The notes: generated by a model not told the origin, from the sequence alone. Numbered from the stretch's first letter, positions 41,176 to 50,580 are shown. The stretch is 64,000 nt of DNA from Panacagrimonas sp052389915 (GCA_052389915.1 JBQTHL010000006.1:115648-179647); one strand, 5' to 3'. Translations and numbers: made by a program.

Positions 41176-41626
41176 AGACCTGACGCCGGCCGAGGCCCGC
41201 ACCTCGGCCATGCGCATCCTCGCCCGGCGCGAGCACTCGGTCGCACAGATCAAGCGCAAGCTCGTGTCGCGCGGTCATGACGCGCAAACCACGGCGGATG
41301 TCGTGGAAAGATTGACCGAATCGGGCTTTCAGTCGGACGCGCGCTTTGCCGAAACCCTGGCCCGCTCGCGCGCCAACCAGGGTTACGGACCACTGCGCAT
41401 CCGCGCCGAACTGAAGGAAGCCCGGGTGCCGGACGAGCAGATTCGAGCCGCGTTCGATGCCCTGGAATGCGACTTCAAGGAACTGGCGGTCCGGCTGTAC
41501 GCCCGGCGTTTCGGCGCTGTTCCAGCGAACGGCGCCGAGCAGCAAAAGCAGTACCGCTTCCTGGCAAGCCGTGGCTTCGAACCCGAACAGATACGCGCCG
41601 CCATGAAGGGCGAACCCCAGGAGTAG
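41150..41626 (+). CDS. recX: RecA-regulating protein RecX
   Basis: This 158-residue protein limits RecA filament growth. The three-helix repeats are visible as AMRILARREHSVAQIKRKLVSRGH, FAETLARSRANQGYGPLRIRAEL (first part) and QQKQYRFLASRGFEPEQIRAAM. The start is a GTG inside the recA end, giving a 26-base overlap that keeps RecX low relative to RecA. Length and position are normal for the family. Confidence 0.92.
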   Translation: MSPRSKKPEDLTPAEARTSAMRILARREHSVAQIKRKLVSRGHDAQTTADVVERLTESGFQSDARFAETLARSRANQGYGPLRIRAELKEARVPDEQIRAAFDALECDFKELAVRLYARRFGAVPANGAEQQKQYRFLASRGFEPEQIRAAMKGEPQE

Positions 41627-41639
41627 GTACGCCTGGCGG

Positions 41640-41679
41640 GGTGCCGAGCATGGCGGCACCGCAGTTGCCCGGCTAAAAT
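41640..41679 (+). promoter_or_regulatory. Hairpin and candidate -10 element before alaS
   Basis: GGTGCCG at 41640-41646 and CGGCACC at 41654-41660 form a seven-pair stem after recX. TAAAAT at 41674-41679 stands 26 bases before the alaS ATG and would suit a -10 element, though no good -35 is seen at 17 bases. The stem may attenuate read-through from recX. Both calls are weak. Confidence 0.3.
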
Positions 41680-41705
41680 CGCGCCCCTTTGTTCCCCGCC
41701 CGATC

Positions 41706-44324
41706 ATGAACAGCAACGAGCTGCGCGCATGCTTCCTGGAGTTCTTCAGGAGCCACGGCCACACCGTGGTGCCGTCGTCGCCGCTCGTGCCGGGCAACGA
41801 CCCGACCCTGCTGTTCACCAACGCCGGCATGGTCCAGTTCAAGGATGTGTTCACCGGGCAGGACAAGCGCCCGTACGTCCGTGCCACTAGCAGCCAGAAG
41901 TGCGTGCGCGCCGGCGGCAAGCACAACGATCTGGAGAACGTGGGTTACACCGCGCGGCATCACACGTTCTTCGAGATGCTGGGCAACTTCAGCTTCGGCG
42001 ACTACTTCAAGGACGATGCGATCCGCTTCGGCTGGGAGTTCGTCACCGGTAAGCAATGGCTGGGCCTCGATCCCTCGCGGCTCCTGGTCACGGTGTACCA
42101 GACCGACGACGACGCCTTCGCGCTGTGGAAGAAGATGGGCGTGCCCGAGTCGCGCATCGTGCGGATTGGGGACAACAAGGGTGCGAAGTTCGCGTCCGAT
42201 AATTTCTGGAGCATGGGCGACACGGGGCCTTGCGGTCCCTGCACGGAAATTTTTTACGACCACGATCCGGACGGATCGAAAGGCATCGCGGGTGGCCCGC
42301 CCGGATCGCCCGACGAAGACGGCGATCGCTGGATCGAAATCTGGAATCACGTGTTCATGCAGTTCGAGCGCGCGTCCGACGGCAGCATGACCAAGCTGCC
42401 GGCGCCGAGCGTGGACACGGGCATGGGGCTGGAGAGAGTCGCGGCGCTGATGCAGGGCACCAACGACAACTACCAGACCGACACTTTCCGCGCCTTGATC
42501 GAAGCGGTCGCGGCGCTGGCGAAGCAGAAGCCGTACGCGAGCCCCTCGCAGAAAGTGGTCGCCGATCACATCCGCGCGACCAGCTTCCTGATTGCCGATG
42601 GCGTGCTGCCGTCCAACGAGGGCCGCGGTTACGTGCTGCGCCGGATCATGCGGCGTGCGATCCGCCACGGTTACAAGCTCGGCATCGACGAGCCCTTCTT
42701 CAACAAGTTGGTCGCGCCGCTTGCCGCCGAGATGGGTGCCGCGTTCCCCGAACTGCTGAAGCGGCAGGCGCAGATCGAGAAGGCGATTCGCGCTGAGGAA
42801 GACGGCTTCGCCACCACGCTCGACAAGGGCATGAAGCTGCTCGAAGAAGCCGTAGCCAAGATCAAGGACGGCGTGATTCCGGGCGAGGTCGTGTTCAAGC
42901 TCTACGACACCTACGGCTTCCCGCTGGATCTCACCGCGGACATCGCACGCGAACGCGGTCTTCAGCTCGATGTGGCCGGGTACGAAACCTCGATGGAGGA
43001 ACAGCGCACACGCGCTCGTGCCGCCAGTAGTTTCAAGTCCGGTGGCACGCTGGCCTACGACGGCGCGGATACTTGCTTCGTCGGCTACGAAAAGCTCGCT
43101 GCCGACTCCAAGGTGCTCGCGATCTACCGCGACGGGCAAGCGGTCGATGCGCTGAACGCTGGCGAGTCTGGCGTGGTGGTACTCAGCGATACGCCGTTTT
43201 ACGCCGAATCCGGCGGCCAGGTCGGCGACAAGGGTCGCATCGGTGGATTTGCCGTCAGCGACACGCAGAAGATCAAAGGCAACGTGTTCGGCCATCACGG
43301 CAAGCTCGAATCCGGCGCACTGAAAATCGGCGATACCGTTCGCACGGAAGTCACCGAGAGCACGCGTCGCGCGTCCATGCGCAATCACTCGGCCACGCAC
43401 CTGATGCACAAGGCGCTGCGCGATGTGCTGGGCCAGCACGTCGCGCAGAAGGGCTCGCTGGTGGACGAGCAGCGCACGCGCTTCGATTTCTCGCACACGC
43501 AGCCCGTAACGGCGGCGGAGATTGCGGACATCGAGGATCGCGTTAACCACGCCATTCTCGCCAACGTGCCGGTCGGCGCGCAGGTGATGAAGTACGACGA
43601 CGCGATCCAGTCTGGTGCAATGGCGCTGTTCGGCGAGAAGTACGGAGATGAGGTGCGCGTACTCGCGATGGGTGAGTACTCAACCGAACTTTGTGGCGGC
43701 ACGCATGTGTCGCGCACCGGCGATATCGGCCTGTTCAAGATCGTGAGCGAATCCGGTGTGGCGGCCGGCGTGCGTCGCGTGGAGGCGATCACCGGCGAGA
43801 ACGCGCTCATCTACCTGCGCGACACGGAAGGCAAGCTCAAGCAGGCGGGCGATCTGGTGCGCGCGGGTCGCGATGATCTGGCCGAGAAGATTCAGCAGGT
43901 GATCGAGCGCGGTAAGCAGCTCGAAAAGGAACTCGCGGCGCTGAAGAGCAAGCTGGCTTCGAGTGCCGGCGGCGACCTGGTTTCGCAGGCTCGCGACGTG
44001 AAAGGCGTGAAGGTCATCGCGGCGAAAGTCGACGGCGTGGACGGCAACGAGTTGCGCAGCCTGATGGACCAGCTCAAGGACAAGCTCAAGTCCGGCATCG
44101 TGCTGCTGGGCAGCGTGAGCGGTCCCAAGGTGAGCCTGATCGCGGGCGTGACGGCGGACCTCACAGACAAGGTCCAGGCCGGCGAGCTGGTGAGCTTTGC
44201 GGCGGGCCAGGTCGGTGGCAAGGGCGGCGGCAAGCCGGAGATGGCGCAGGCCGGCGGCACGCTGCCGGATCAATTGCCCGCGGCCATCGAATCGGTTTTT
44301 GGCTGGGTGGAAGGAAAACTCTAG
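41706..44324 (+). CDS. alaS: Alanine--tRNA ligase
   Basis: This 872-residue class II synthetase charges tRNA-Ala and edits mischarged Ser and Gly. The catalytic domain begins NELRACFLEFFRSHGHTVVPSSPLVP and has FTNAGMVQFKDVFTG. The editing domain has the zinc motif HSATHLMHKALRDVLG with H-x3-H and the later CGGTHVSRTGDIG. The C-terminal C-Ala domain ends with GGKGGGKPEMAQAGG. Length is standard. The stop codon TAG is itself the first part of a palindromic repeat. Confidence 0.98.
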   Translation: MNSNELRACFLEFFRSHGHTVVPSSPLVPGNDPTLLFTNAGMVQFKDVFTGQDKRPYVRATSSQKCVRAGGKHNDLENVGYTARHHTFFEMLGNFSFGDYFKDDAIRFGWEFVTGKQWLGLDPSRLLVTVYQTDDDAFALWKKMGVPESRIVRIGDNKGAKFASDNFWSMGDTGPCGPCTEIFYDHDPDGSKGIAGGPPGSPDEDGDRWIEIWNHVFMQFERASDGSMTKLPAPSVDTGMGLERVAALMQGTNDNYQTDTFRALIEAVAALAKQKPYASPSQKVVADHIRATSFLIADGVLPSNEGRGYVLRRIMRRAIRHGYKLGIDEPFFNKLVAPLAAEMGAAFPELLKRQAQIEKAIRAEEDGFATTLDKGMKLLEEAVAKIKDGVIPGEVVFKLYDTYGFPLDLTADIARERGLQLDVAGYETSMEEQRTRARAASSFKSGGTLAYDGADTCFVGYEKLAADSKVLAIYRDGQAVDALNAGESGVVVLSDTPFYAESGGQVGDKGRIGGFAVSDTQKIKGNVFGHHGKLESGALKIGDTVRTEVTESTRRASMRNHSATHLMHKALRDVLGQHVAQKGSLVDEQRTRFDFSHTQPVTAAEIADIEDRVNHAILANVPVGAQVMKYDDAIQSGAMALFGEKYGDEVRVLAMGEYSTELCGGTHVSRTGDIGLFKIVSESGVAAGVRRVEAITGENALIYLRDTEGKLKQAGDLVRAGRDDLAEKIQQVIERGKQLEKELAALKSKLASSAGGDLVSQARDVKGVKVIAAKVDGVDGNELRSLMDQLKDKLKSGIVLLGSVSGPKVSLIAGVTADLTDKVQAGELVSFAAGQVGGKGGGKPEMAQAGGTLPDQLPAAIESVFGWVEGKL

Positions 44325-44407
44325 GAGGGCCTCTGCCCCGACCGTGCGCCCGTCAAGCGAGGTCGGTGCAGTCGGAAGGCGCGTTGTCGGGGCAAAGCCC
44401 CTCCTAC
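44322..44407. repeat. GTAGGAGGGGC-type palindromic repeat (family 2, copy 2), starting at the alaS stop
   Basis: The left arm CTAGGAGGGCCTCTGCCCCGAC includes the alaS TAG; the right arm GTCGGGGCAAAGCCCCTCCTAC ends 14 bases before the lysC ATG. The element thus fills the alaS-lysC gap almost completely. It may attenuate read-through or stabilise the alaS message. Confidence 0.82.
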
Positions 44408-44421
44408 ATCTAGAGAAATAC

Positions 44422-45648
44422 ATGGCACTCATCGTTCAAAAATACGGCGGCACCTCGATGGGCTCGGTGGAGCGCATCGAGCACGTCGCCAACAAGGTCA
44501 AGTCCTTTCGCGACAAGGGCCACCAGATCGTGGTCGTCGTGTCCGCCATGTCGGGCGAGACCGATCGCCTGCTGAAGCTCGCCAGGGCGATCAACCCGCG
44601 CGGCAGCGAGCGCGAGATGGACCAGATTGCGGCCACTGGCGAGCAGGTCACGATTGGCTTGCTCGCGCTTGCGCTGGAAAAAATCGGCGTACCGGCGCGC
44701 TCGTACACCGGCTGGCAGGTACCGATTCACACCGACACCGCGTCGATGAAAGCGCGCATCCAGAAGATCGAGCCTGAGCGCCTGCGTGCGGATTGCGAGG
44801 CCGGCATCGTGCCGGTGGTCGCAGGCTTCCAGGGCATCACGCCGGACGGCTCGGTTGCCACGCTCGGTCGCGGCGGTAGCGATACCACTGGCGTTGCGCT
44901 GGCCGCTGCGCTCAAGGCCGACGAGTGCCAGATCTACACCGATGTGGACGGCGTCTATACCACCGATCCGCGGGTCGAGCCGAAAGCGCGGCGGCTCGAC
45001 AAGATCACCTTCGAGGAGATGCTCGAAATGGCCTCCCTCGGCTCCAAGGTCCTGCAGATTCGCTCGGTCGAATTCGCGGGCAAGTACAAGGTTCCCCTGC
45101 GCGTGGTCTCCACTTTCGTGGACGGCCCCGGCACTCTCATCACGCTTGAGGACGACAACGTGGAAGCGCCCCTGGTATCCGGCATTGCCTTTGCCCGCGA
45201 CGAAGCCCAGCTCACCGTGGCCGGCGTGCCCGACCGCCCCGGCATCGCTGCGGCCATTCTCGGCCCCATCGGCGACGCAAACGTGGAAGTGGACATGATC
45301 GTGCAGAACGTCGGCGCCGACGGCACCACGGACTTCACGTTCACCGTGAACCGCAGCGACTTCGACAAGGCGCACGACATCGTGAGGCGGGTCGCGAACG
45401 AGCTGGGCGCGAAAGGTGTTCTGTCTGCGAACGACATCGTGAAAGTCTCGCTGGTCGGCGTCGGCATGCGCAGCCACGCCGGCATCGCCAGCAAGATGTT
45501 CAAGACGCTGGCGGAAGAAGGTATCAACATCCGAATGATCTCCACCTCTGAGATCAAGATCAGCGTCGTGGTGCAGGACAAGTATCTGGAACTCGCGGTG
45601 CGTTCGCTGCACAAGGCGTTCGACCTGGAAGGAGCGGCCGCGAAGTAA
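44422..45648 (+). CDS. lysC: Aspartate kinase
   Basis: This 408-residue enzyme phosphorylates aspartate, the first step to lysine, threonine and methionine. The kinase domain begins IVQKYGGTSMGSVERIEHVA and has GRGGSDTTGVALAAAL and DVDGVYTTDPRVEPKAR. Two ACT domains follow at about residues 265-405 (LTVAGVPDRPGIAAAILGPI and VSLVGVGMRSHAGIASKMF), which in this family give feedback control by lysine and threonine. An internal start for the small subunit is possible but not resolved. The downstream gap holds a tRNA promoter rather than the csrA gene usually found there. Confidence 0.97.
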   Translation: MALIVQKYGGTSMGSVERIEHVANKVKSFRDKGHQIVVVVSAMSGETDRLLKLARAINPRGSEREMDQIAATGEQVTIGLLALALEKIGVPARSYTGWQVPIHTDTASMKARIQKIEPERLRADCEAGIVPVVAGFQGITPDGSVATLGRGGSDTTGVALAAALKADECQIYTDVDGVYTTDPRVEPKARRLDKITFEEMLEMASLGSKVLQIRSVEFAGKYKVPLRVVSTFVDGPGTLITLEDDNVEAPLVSGIAFARDEAQLTVAGVPDRPGIAAAILGPIGDANVEVDMIVQNVGADGTTDFTFTVNRSDFDKAHDIVRRVANELGAKGVLSANDIVKVSLVGVGMRSHAGIASKMFKTLAEEGINIRMISTSEIKISVVVQDKYLELAVRSLHKAFDLEGAAAK

Positions 45649-45662
45649 GCCGAGGATTTGGC

Positions 45663-45691
45663 TTGTGGCGTCCCCATCGGATCGCTACAAT
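45663..45691 (+). promoter_or_regulatory. Sigma-70 promoter for the tRNA-Ser/tRNA-Arg unit
   Basis: TTGTGG at 45663-45668 and TACAAT at 45686-45691 are separated by 17 bases. A GC-rich discriminator (CCGCGCCC) follows, as in stringently controlled stable-RNA promoters. The predicted start is about 32 bases before tRNA-Ser. Confidence 0.7.
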
Positions 45692-45730
45692 CCGCGCCCT
45701 CGCCGGCGGGCCGTTCGCCGCTTTGCATCC

Positions 45731-45823
45731 GGAGAGATGGCCGAGTGGACGAAGGCGCGCCCCTGCTAAGGGCGTATAGGGTTTATAGCCTTATCGAGGG
45801 TTCGAATCCCTCTCTCTCCGCCA
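45731..45823 (+). tRNA. tRNA-Ser (anticodon GCT)
   Basis: The 93-base gene begins GGAGAGATGG and ends TCTCTCCGCCA, so CCA is encoded. The anticodon loop CTGCTAA gives GCT. It has the long variable arm expected for serine tRNAs (GCGTATAGGGTTTATAGCC region) and the TTCGAATCC T-loop. tRNA-Arg follows 41 bases later, presumably on one transcript. Confidence 0.95.
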
Positions 45824-45864
45824 CTCGTGCTGGCGGGACCGTTGCAAGAAGCGCTGCAAACTGT

Positions 45865-45941
45865 GGGCCCGTAGCTCAGCTGGATAGAGTACCTGGCTAC
45901 GAACCAGGTGGTCGGGAGTTCGAATCTCTCCGGGCCCACCA
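45865..45941 (+). tRNA. tRNA-Arg (anticodon ACG)
   Basis: The 77-base gene has acceptor arms GGGCCCG and CGGGCCC with encoded ACCA. The anticodon loop CTACGAA gives ACG, which is normally deaminated to ICG. The D-arm is AGCTCAGCTGGATAGAGT and the T-loop TTCGAAT. It is paired with tRNA-Ser, the order usual after lysC in gammaproteobacteria. Confidence 0.96.
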
Positions 45942-45970
45942 CATTTGTCGAAGTGCCGCGCGGGGGAACC

Positions 45971-47479
45971 TTACGCGGCCGACCACCGTAAGCGCTTCGC
46001 ATCGAGCCGACTGACATTGCCGGCAGTTCCCACCGGTCGGCCATCTAGATTCGTCAGCAAGCCGATCGAATTCGCATCGGTCGCAGGCACGCGCGCCATC
46101 AACCTTTCGCCCGAGGGCGTCAGCGCGATCACCGTGCCGAATTCCGGCTTGCCTTCGCGCGTGTATATGACGGTGAACGTCTCGATGCTCGCCGGGCCGC
46201 TGTAGTCGGCTAGGAACGGCGGCACCGTCCCGCGACGTGCGTCGGCTTGCGACTGCACGCGATAGGACTCGACCAGCGCACCTTCCTGCCCAGCCTGGGT
46301 CGAAAGCACCAGCGCGTGATGCTTGGTCACGTACTCGCCCTGCCCGTACAGCAAACCCAATGCGCCTGGATGCGCACGCAGCGCGCGCACCAGACTCGCC
46401 GCCGCGTGAGTCATGTAGTTGTTGAGCGGCGCGCCGAAGAAACTCAGTCCGCCGGTGACGCTCATCGGCGCCGTGAGCGGCAGCTTGAGCGTGCGCCGCG
46501 CCATCTTCGGCACGCAGGGGAAGCAGCTATACAGCTCCATCGCCCGGAAAGCCCGCGCATCGCCGCCGGCGATCTGCGTCGCAGCTTCCAGCACGGCGTT
46601 CTGCGCATGCGACTCGTGGTATTGATCGCGCTGAAGATAGTCCCGTGGTTCGTTGGCCGCGACACCGCCGTGAACATGAATCAGGCGTTCTTCGGCGATC
46701 CCGAGTTCGCGTGCCTTGGCCAGGCTGGTCAGCAGCACCGCAGCCCCCTGGTTCACCAGAGGATTGGCCACCATGTGCTTGGTGTACGGCCACGCAATCA
46801 GGCGGTTCTTTTCGCTGGGAGTAGTGACGTCCTCCGGCGAATAGTGCTGTTGCAGCCAGGCGTTCGGATTGGTCGCGGCAACGTCGGAGAACGCACTCCA
46901 AATCGCTCCGGATTCGGCCAGCGCCTCTCGCTGGGTCTGGCCCCAGTGCGCCTGGCTGGCGTTCTCGTAGAACGGGTAAACGTTGGTGGGAATCGCAACC
47001 CCGTGATCCACCGCGACGGGCGCCGAGAATTCGCGGCCGGTTAGCAGCTTTGCGTTCGCATCGCGATGCGGCCAGGCGAGCTGAATCCCGTTCTTCCATG
47101 CCGCCGCGGTGGTGTAGGCGGATTCGGCGCCGACGACCGCGGCTACCCCGCATTCCCCGCGCTGGATTCTCAAGGCCGCTTCGTGGATGAAACGCACCGG
47201 GCTCTCGCCGCCCGCTTCGCCGTAATACGAATGCGCGGGCCGCACGCCGAGCCTGCCCGCGATCAGCCCCGGCGCATCCACGTAGGGCCAGGAGTATTCG
47301 CACACCACGTCGAGCGAATCGATCAGCGACAGGAGGCTCACGCCCGCATCCTGCTCCGCAGCGCCGAGCGCCTCCATCATCAGGACAAGCGGTTCCCGCC
47401 CTTGCGCGGGGTCGCGGCTGCGGTCGGTGATTTCACCGACACCGACGAGGACGGGGATGCGATCTGGATTCCGGGACAT
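45971..47479 (-). CDS. Thiolase-superfamily protein (acetyl-CoA acetyltransferase-like)
   Basis: This 502-residue protein has the thiolase fold: VLVGVGEITDRSRDPAQG at the N-terminus, LIDSLDVVCEYSWPYVDAPG, then GEAGGESPVRFIHEAALRI, where the active Cys of true thiolases is replaced by a Gly/Ser stretch. The C-terminal half has CFPCVPKMARRTLKLPL, SVTGGLSFFGAPLNNYMTHA and an added beta-rich tail (FTVIYTREGKPEFGTVIALTP). It belongs to the long thiolase-like group often found with lipid or CoA-ester catabolism, and is likely not a classical thiolase. The ATG at 47479 matches the family N-terminus MSRNPDRIPVLVGVGE. Confidence 0.82.
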   Translation of the reverse strand: MSRNPDRIPVLVGVGEITDRSRDPAQGREPLVLMMEALGAAEQDAGVSLLSLIDSLDVVCEYSWPYVDAPGLIAGRLGVRPAHSYYGEAGGESPVRFIHEAALRIQRGECGVAAVVGAESAYTTAAAWKNGIQLAWPHRDANAKLLTGREFSAPVAVDHGVAIPTNVYPFYENASQAHWGQTQREALAESGAIWSAFSDVAATNPNAWLQQHYSPEDVTTPSEKNRLIAWPYTKHMVANPLVNQGAAVLLTSLAKARELGIAEERLIHVHGGVAANEPRDYLQRDQYHESHAQNAVLEAATQIAGGDARAFRAMELYSCFPCVPKMARRTLKLPLTAPMSVTGGLSFFGAPLNNYMTHAAASLVRALRAHPGALGLLYGQGEYVTKHHALVLSTQAGQEGALVESYRVQSQADARRGTVPPFLADYSGPASIETFTVIYTREGKPEFGTVIALTPSGERLMARVPATDANSIGLLTNLDGRPVGTAGNVSRLDAKRLRWSAA

Positions 47480-47620
47480 GCGGCAAGACCTTCCGGCGTT
47501 CGGGAACGGAGGCGTAGTGTGCCGCGTCTTTGAGCGCTTCCGCACCGGCATGGCTATTGCGCTCTACAGTGACTACACGCTGACCGAACCGGGCAGCGCC
47601 CTCTCGATCTTCCGGCCTCC

Positions 47621-49135
47621 ATGCCTTCCTCCCCATTACCCACTGGACGCTACGCGACGTGCGGCGCGCTGCTTATCGTGGCAACGCTGGCCTCGTTTTC
47701 CGCCCATCCTTCCAACGGTTATTTCCTGCTCGGGCAAAGCGCCGATCAGCGCGCGATGGCCGGCGCTGGAACCGCACTCGCGGGAGACGCGGCGCAGATC
47801 ATCTACAACCCGGCCGGAATTCTCGGTTCCCCGCGCCAGTTCGTGACGGACGTCAATCTCCTGAACGTCTACATCGAGCGCGATTCCGGCGATCCCGGCG
47901 ATGCCTCGACGGCGGGGCTTTTCGGCCTGGAATCGGAGGAGGTCGATTCCTCTGCAATGTGGTTCGTCCTCCCCGTGTTCGCGATGGTCGCACCCATCGA
48001 CGAGGTATCGAGCTGGGCTCTGGCGGTTCACGGCGGCGGTCTGAAGAGCAAGTTCACCGAGGGCTCGGCGCGTTTCGCCGCCGGCATTCCACTGCTGGCG
48101 ACCCGCTGCGAAGGCGCTTACGGCGGAGGCGATCCGCTGCCCGGCTCGACCGACGTGGCCGGCCTCTGCGGTGGGGCCGATCCCACGTCTTCGGCCGGCC
48201 TGATCCAGCTTTACATCCGCCCCGGATACGCGCGGCAGATCACACCGGCCTTGTCGGTCGGCGTGTCCGGCATCGTCGTGGCGCAGGCTTTCCAGGTGCG
48301 CGGCCTGAGCGCGTTCGCGCCGTTTTCCACCGACCCCGAACACGTGAGCGACGAGGGCAACGCGCGCAATCCCGAGTTCAGTTTCGGCGCGCGCGCGGGC
48401 TTCCAGTGGGCGCCCCTGCCCTGGCTCAGTGCCGGCGCTTCGTACCAGACCCGCATGCGTGCGCGGTTCTCTGATTACACCGGCTTCCTGCTCGACGACG
48501 GTCGGCTGGACATACCGGAAATGTGGAACCTGGGGCTCGCGCTGCGACCGTACCCACATCATCTGATCGCGCTGGATTTCGAGCGCTTCAACTTCAGCGA
48601 CGTTCCATCCTTCGGCCGGCCGCTGGACTCCAATGCCTTCGTCAACAACTGCCTGTTGCCGCGCCTGCTCGCGCCCAACACACCGTCTGAGGCCTGTCTC
48701 GGCGGCGCGCAAGGCCCGGGGTTCGGCTGGAGCGACGTGCTGTCCTACCGCATCGGTTATCGCTGGCACGCCTCGGAGTCGCTAGAAGTCTCGGCCGGCT
48801 ACGGCTACACGCGCCAGCCCATTCAGCGCGACCAAGTCCTGTTCAATGCGCTGGCCCCGTTCACCATGCACCACCATTTTTCCGCCGGCTTTTCGCGGCG
48901 TCTGAGCGCCGCAACCACGTTCAATCTGGCACTGATGTATGTGCCCAACAACCTGCTCACCGGAAAAAATCCGCTCAGCTCGGTGGACGCCAACCTCGTG
49001 CAACTGCTGTCCGGAGCCGTAGGTCCGGGCGAGGCAGGACTCGGCGACGCTTTCGGGGAGGACGCCAAGGATCAGAACGTGACCCTGAACATGGCAATCG
49101 TCGAGCTGGTGTTCGGCTTCACGTTCGACTGGTAG
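47621..49135 (+). CDS. Outer-membrane FadL-family transport protein
   Basis: This 504-residue protein has a signal peptide and then the FadL/OmpP1 hatch sequence NGYFLLGQSADQRAMAGAGTA (quoted to 20: GYFLLGQSADQRAMAGAGTA) with AAQIIYNPAGILG. The rest alternates in beta-barrel fashion with FQWAPLPWLSAGASYQTRM, LALRPYPHHLIALDFERFNF and a terminal strand ending VFGFTFDW, with the C-terminal aromatic. FadL proteins take up fatty acids, hydrocarbons and steroid-like molecules through the outer membrane. Position opposite the thiolase-like gene supports uptake of a hydrophobic substrate. Confidence 0.88.
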   Translation: MPSSPLPTGRYATCGALLIVATLASFSAHPSNGYFLLGQSADQRAMAGAGTALAGDAAQIIYNPAGILGSPRQFVTDVNLLNVYIERDSGDPGDASTAGLFGLESEEVDSSAMWFVLPVFAMVAPIDEVSSWALAVHGGGLKSKFTEGSARFAAGIPLLATRCEGAYGGGDPLPGSTDVAGLCGGADPTSSAGLIQLYIRPGYARQITPALSVGVSGIVVAQAFQVRGLSAFAPFSTDPEHVSDEGNARNPEFSFGARAGFQWAPLPWLSAGASYQTRMRARFSDYTGFLLDDGRLDIPEMWNLGLALRPYPHHLIALDFERFNFSDVPSFGRPLDSNAFVNNCLLPRLLAPNTPSEACLGGAQGPGFGWSDVLSYRIGYRWHASESLEVSAGYGYTRQPIQRDQVLFNALAPFTMHHHFSAGFSRRLSAATTFNLALMYVPNNLLTGKNPLSSVDANLVQLLSGAVGPGEAGLGDAFGEDAKDQNVTLNMAIVELVFGFTFDW

Positions 49136-49247
49136 TTCCAACGGTCCGGACCCGAACACCGACTGCAAGTGGCAGCCGGAAGGTCGCGGAATTTTGCAGC
49201 CGCGCACCGGTCTATGCGCCTCACCCGCAAAAGACCTTCATCGCTCC

Positions 49248-49937
49248 ATGAACACGAAAGGACTGCTCGACCAGTTGCTCGCTTCCGGCCAGGCCATGCT
49301 CAACGCAAACCTGCCGGCGCAGATCGGCGGCCAACCCGCTCGCGGGCCCGGCGGCTTTCAGGTTTCGGATTTCACCAAGGGCGCGCTTTCGGGTGGTGCG
49401 CTGGGCCTGCTGCTGGGCAACAAGGGCGCGCGCAAGATGGGCGGCGGCGCACTGAAATACGGCAGTGTTGCGGCGCTGGGTGCGCTCGCCTACCGCGCTT
49501 ACGAAGATTGGCAGCGTCAGCAGCAGGCCCAGGGATCCGCACCGGGCGCTGCCCCGCGCACGGTGAACGTGCTGCCACCGCCGGAAGCGGAGGCGCACAG
49601 CCGCGCGATTCTTCAGGCGCTGGTCGCCGCGGCCAAGGCCGACGGCCATATCGACGAACGCGAACGCGGCCTGATCCAGACGGAACTGGGACAAATGGCC
49701 GAGGACGCCGAAACCCGCTCCTGGCTGCAAGCCGAACTGGCCAAGCCGCTCGATCCCGCCGAAGTCGCGCGTGCCGCCACGACCCCGGAAATCGCTTCGG
49801 AAATGTACCTGGCCAGCCTGATGGCGATAGACCAGCAAAGCTTCATGGAAAAGGCTTACCTCGATGAGCTGGCGCGCCGCTTGAATCTTGCACCCGGACT
49901 CCGGGAAGCGCTGGAGCGACAGGCCCAGGGGAGCTGA
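49248..49937 (+). CDS. DUF533 (YebE-like) protein with TerB-like helical domain
   Basis: This 229-residue protein begins MNTKGLLDQLLASGQAML, then a Gly-rich hydrophobic segment (GALSGGALGLLLGNKGARKMGGGALKYG, about residues 45-72) and an AALGALAYRAYEDWQRQQQAQ stretch. The C-terminal helical domain (residues about 105-225) has ILQALVAAAKADGHIDERE, the TerB-like signature. Members are inner-membrane-associated proteins linked to envelope stress in relatives; the role is not established. It follows the FadL gene by about 110 bases. Confidence 0.85.
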   Translation: MNTKGLLDQLLASGQAMLNANLPAQIGGQPARGPGGFQVSDFTKGALSGGALGLLLGNKGARKMGGGALKYGSVAALGALAYRAYEDWQRQQQAQGSAPGAAPRTVNVLPPPEAEAHSRAILQALVAAAKADGHIDERERGLIQTELGQMAEDAETRSWLQAELAKPLDPAEVARAATTPEIASEMYLASLMAIDQQSFMEKAYLDELARRLNLAPGLREALERQAQGS

Positions 49938-49947
49938 CCGGCGCAGG

Positions 49948-50487
49948 TCAGTCGGCGTGGTGCCCGGTGACGATCGTGCTCAGGCTCTGCCCGTCGATGT
50001 CGAGATAAAGCTGGCGCTCGGTCACCGACACCGCGAGCTTCGAGCGGCGTTGCAGGCGCCTGGCGGCATCGGCCAGAAACTCGCGACCGAAGGCGTAGAT
50101 GGGCACCTCGGCCGCACGATGAATCTTGCGGCCCGCAAACTGCGCGAGCAGTTGCTGCGGATCGCGATGCGTGTAGACCGCCGCGCGCCCGGCGAGCTTG
50201 CTGCCGCGATGTACGCGCTCCGCGTCCGGCGCGCCCACCTCGATCCACGCGGTGATGCGCCCGGTGAGATCGCGCACCAGCACGGCCGGTTCGTCCACCG
50301 CGGCTACGCCCTCGGTGAGCGCAATGCCGTCGCCGTATTCGAGGCAGTACGCGAGAACCCGCACGAGCATGAACTCGGCCGTCTCCGACGGCTGCTGCGC
50401 AACGCGCAACTCGAGGTCGGCGTAGACGCCACGGTCCATGTCGGCGAGCTGGATCGTGAAGGTATGCAGGGTCGCGGTCAGGGCCAT
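49948..50487 (-). CDS. YaeQ family protein
   Basis: This 179-residue protein matches YaeQ, a PD-(D/E)XK nuclease-like fold of uncertain role, first studied as a suppressor of RfaH loss. Family features are ALTATLHTFTIQLADMDRGVY at the start, QPSETAEFMLVRVLAYCLEY in the middle, and WIEVGAPDAERVHRGSKLA with the conserved E and K. The C-terminus has LYLDIDGQSL. It converges with the DUF533 gene and is divergent from the small-peptide gene. Confidence 0.92.
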   Translation of the reverse strand: MALTATLHTFTIQLADMDRGVYADLELRVAQQPSETAEFMLVRVLAYCLEYGDGIALTEGVAAVDEPAVLVRDLTGRITAWIEVGAPDAERVHRGSKLAGRAAVYTHRDPQQLLAQFAGRKIHRAAEVPIYAFGREFLADAARRLQRRSKLAVSVTERQLYLDIDGQSLSTIVTGHHAD

Positions 50488-50580
50488 GGTGCGGAGTATG
50501 CGGTCGGCGCGCGCGTACCGCCCCGGCCCCGGGGAAACGGCATGAATACGACCGCTGTGACGGGCTGCCCGGAAACAAGT

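Noticed and set aside
45731..45941. Possible phage attachment site at the tRNA pair
   Set aside because: No integrase gene and no duplicated tRNA 3' end is visible nearby.
45971..47479. Classical acetyl-CoA acetyltransferase call for the long thiolase-like gene
   Set aside because: The usual nucleophilic Cys position is a Gly/Glu/Ser stretch and there is an extra C-terminal domain, so only superfamily membership is claimed.
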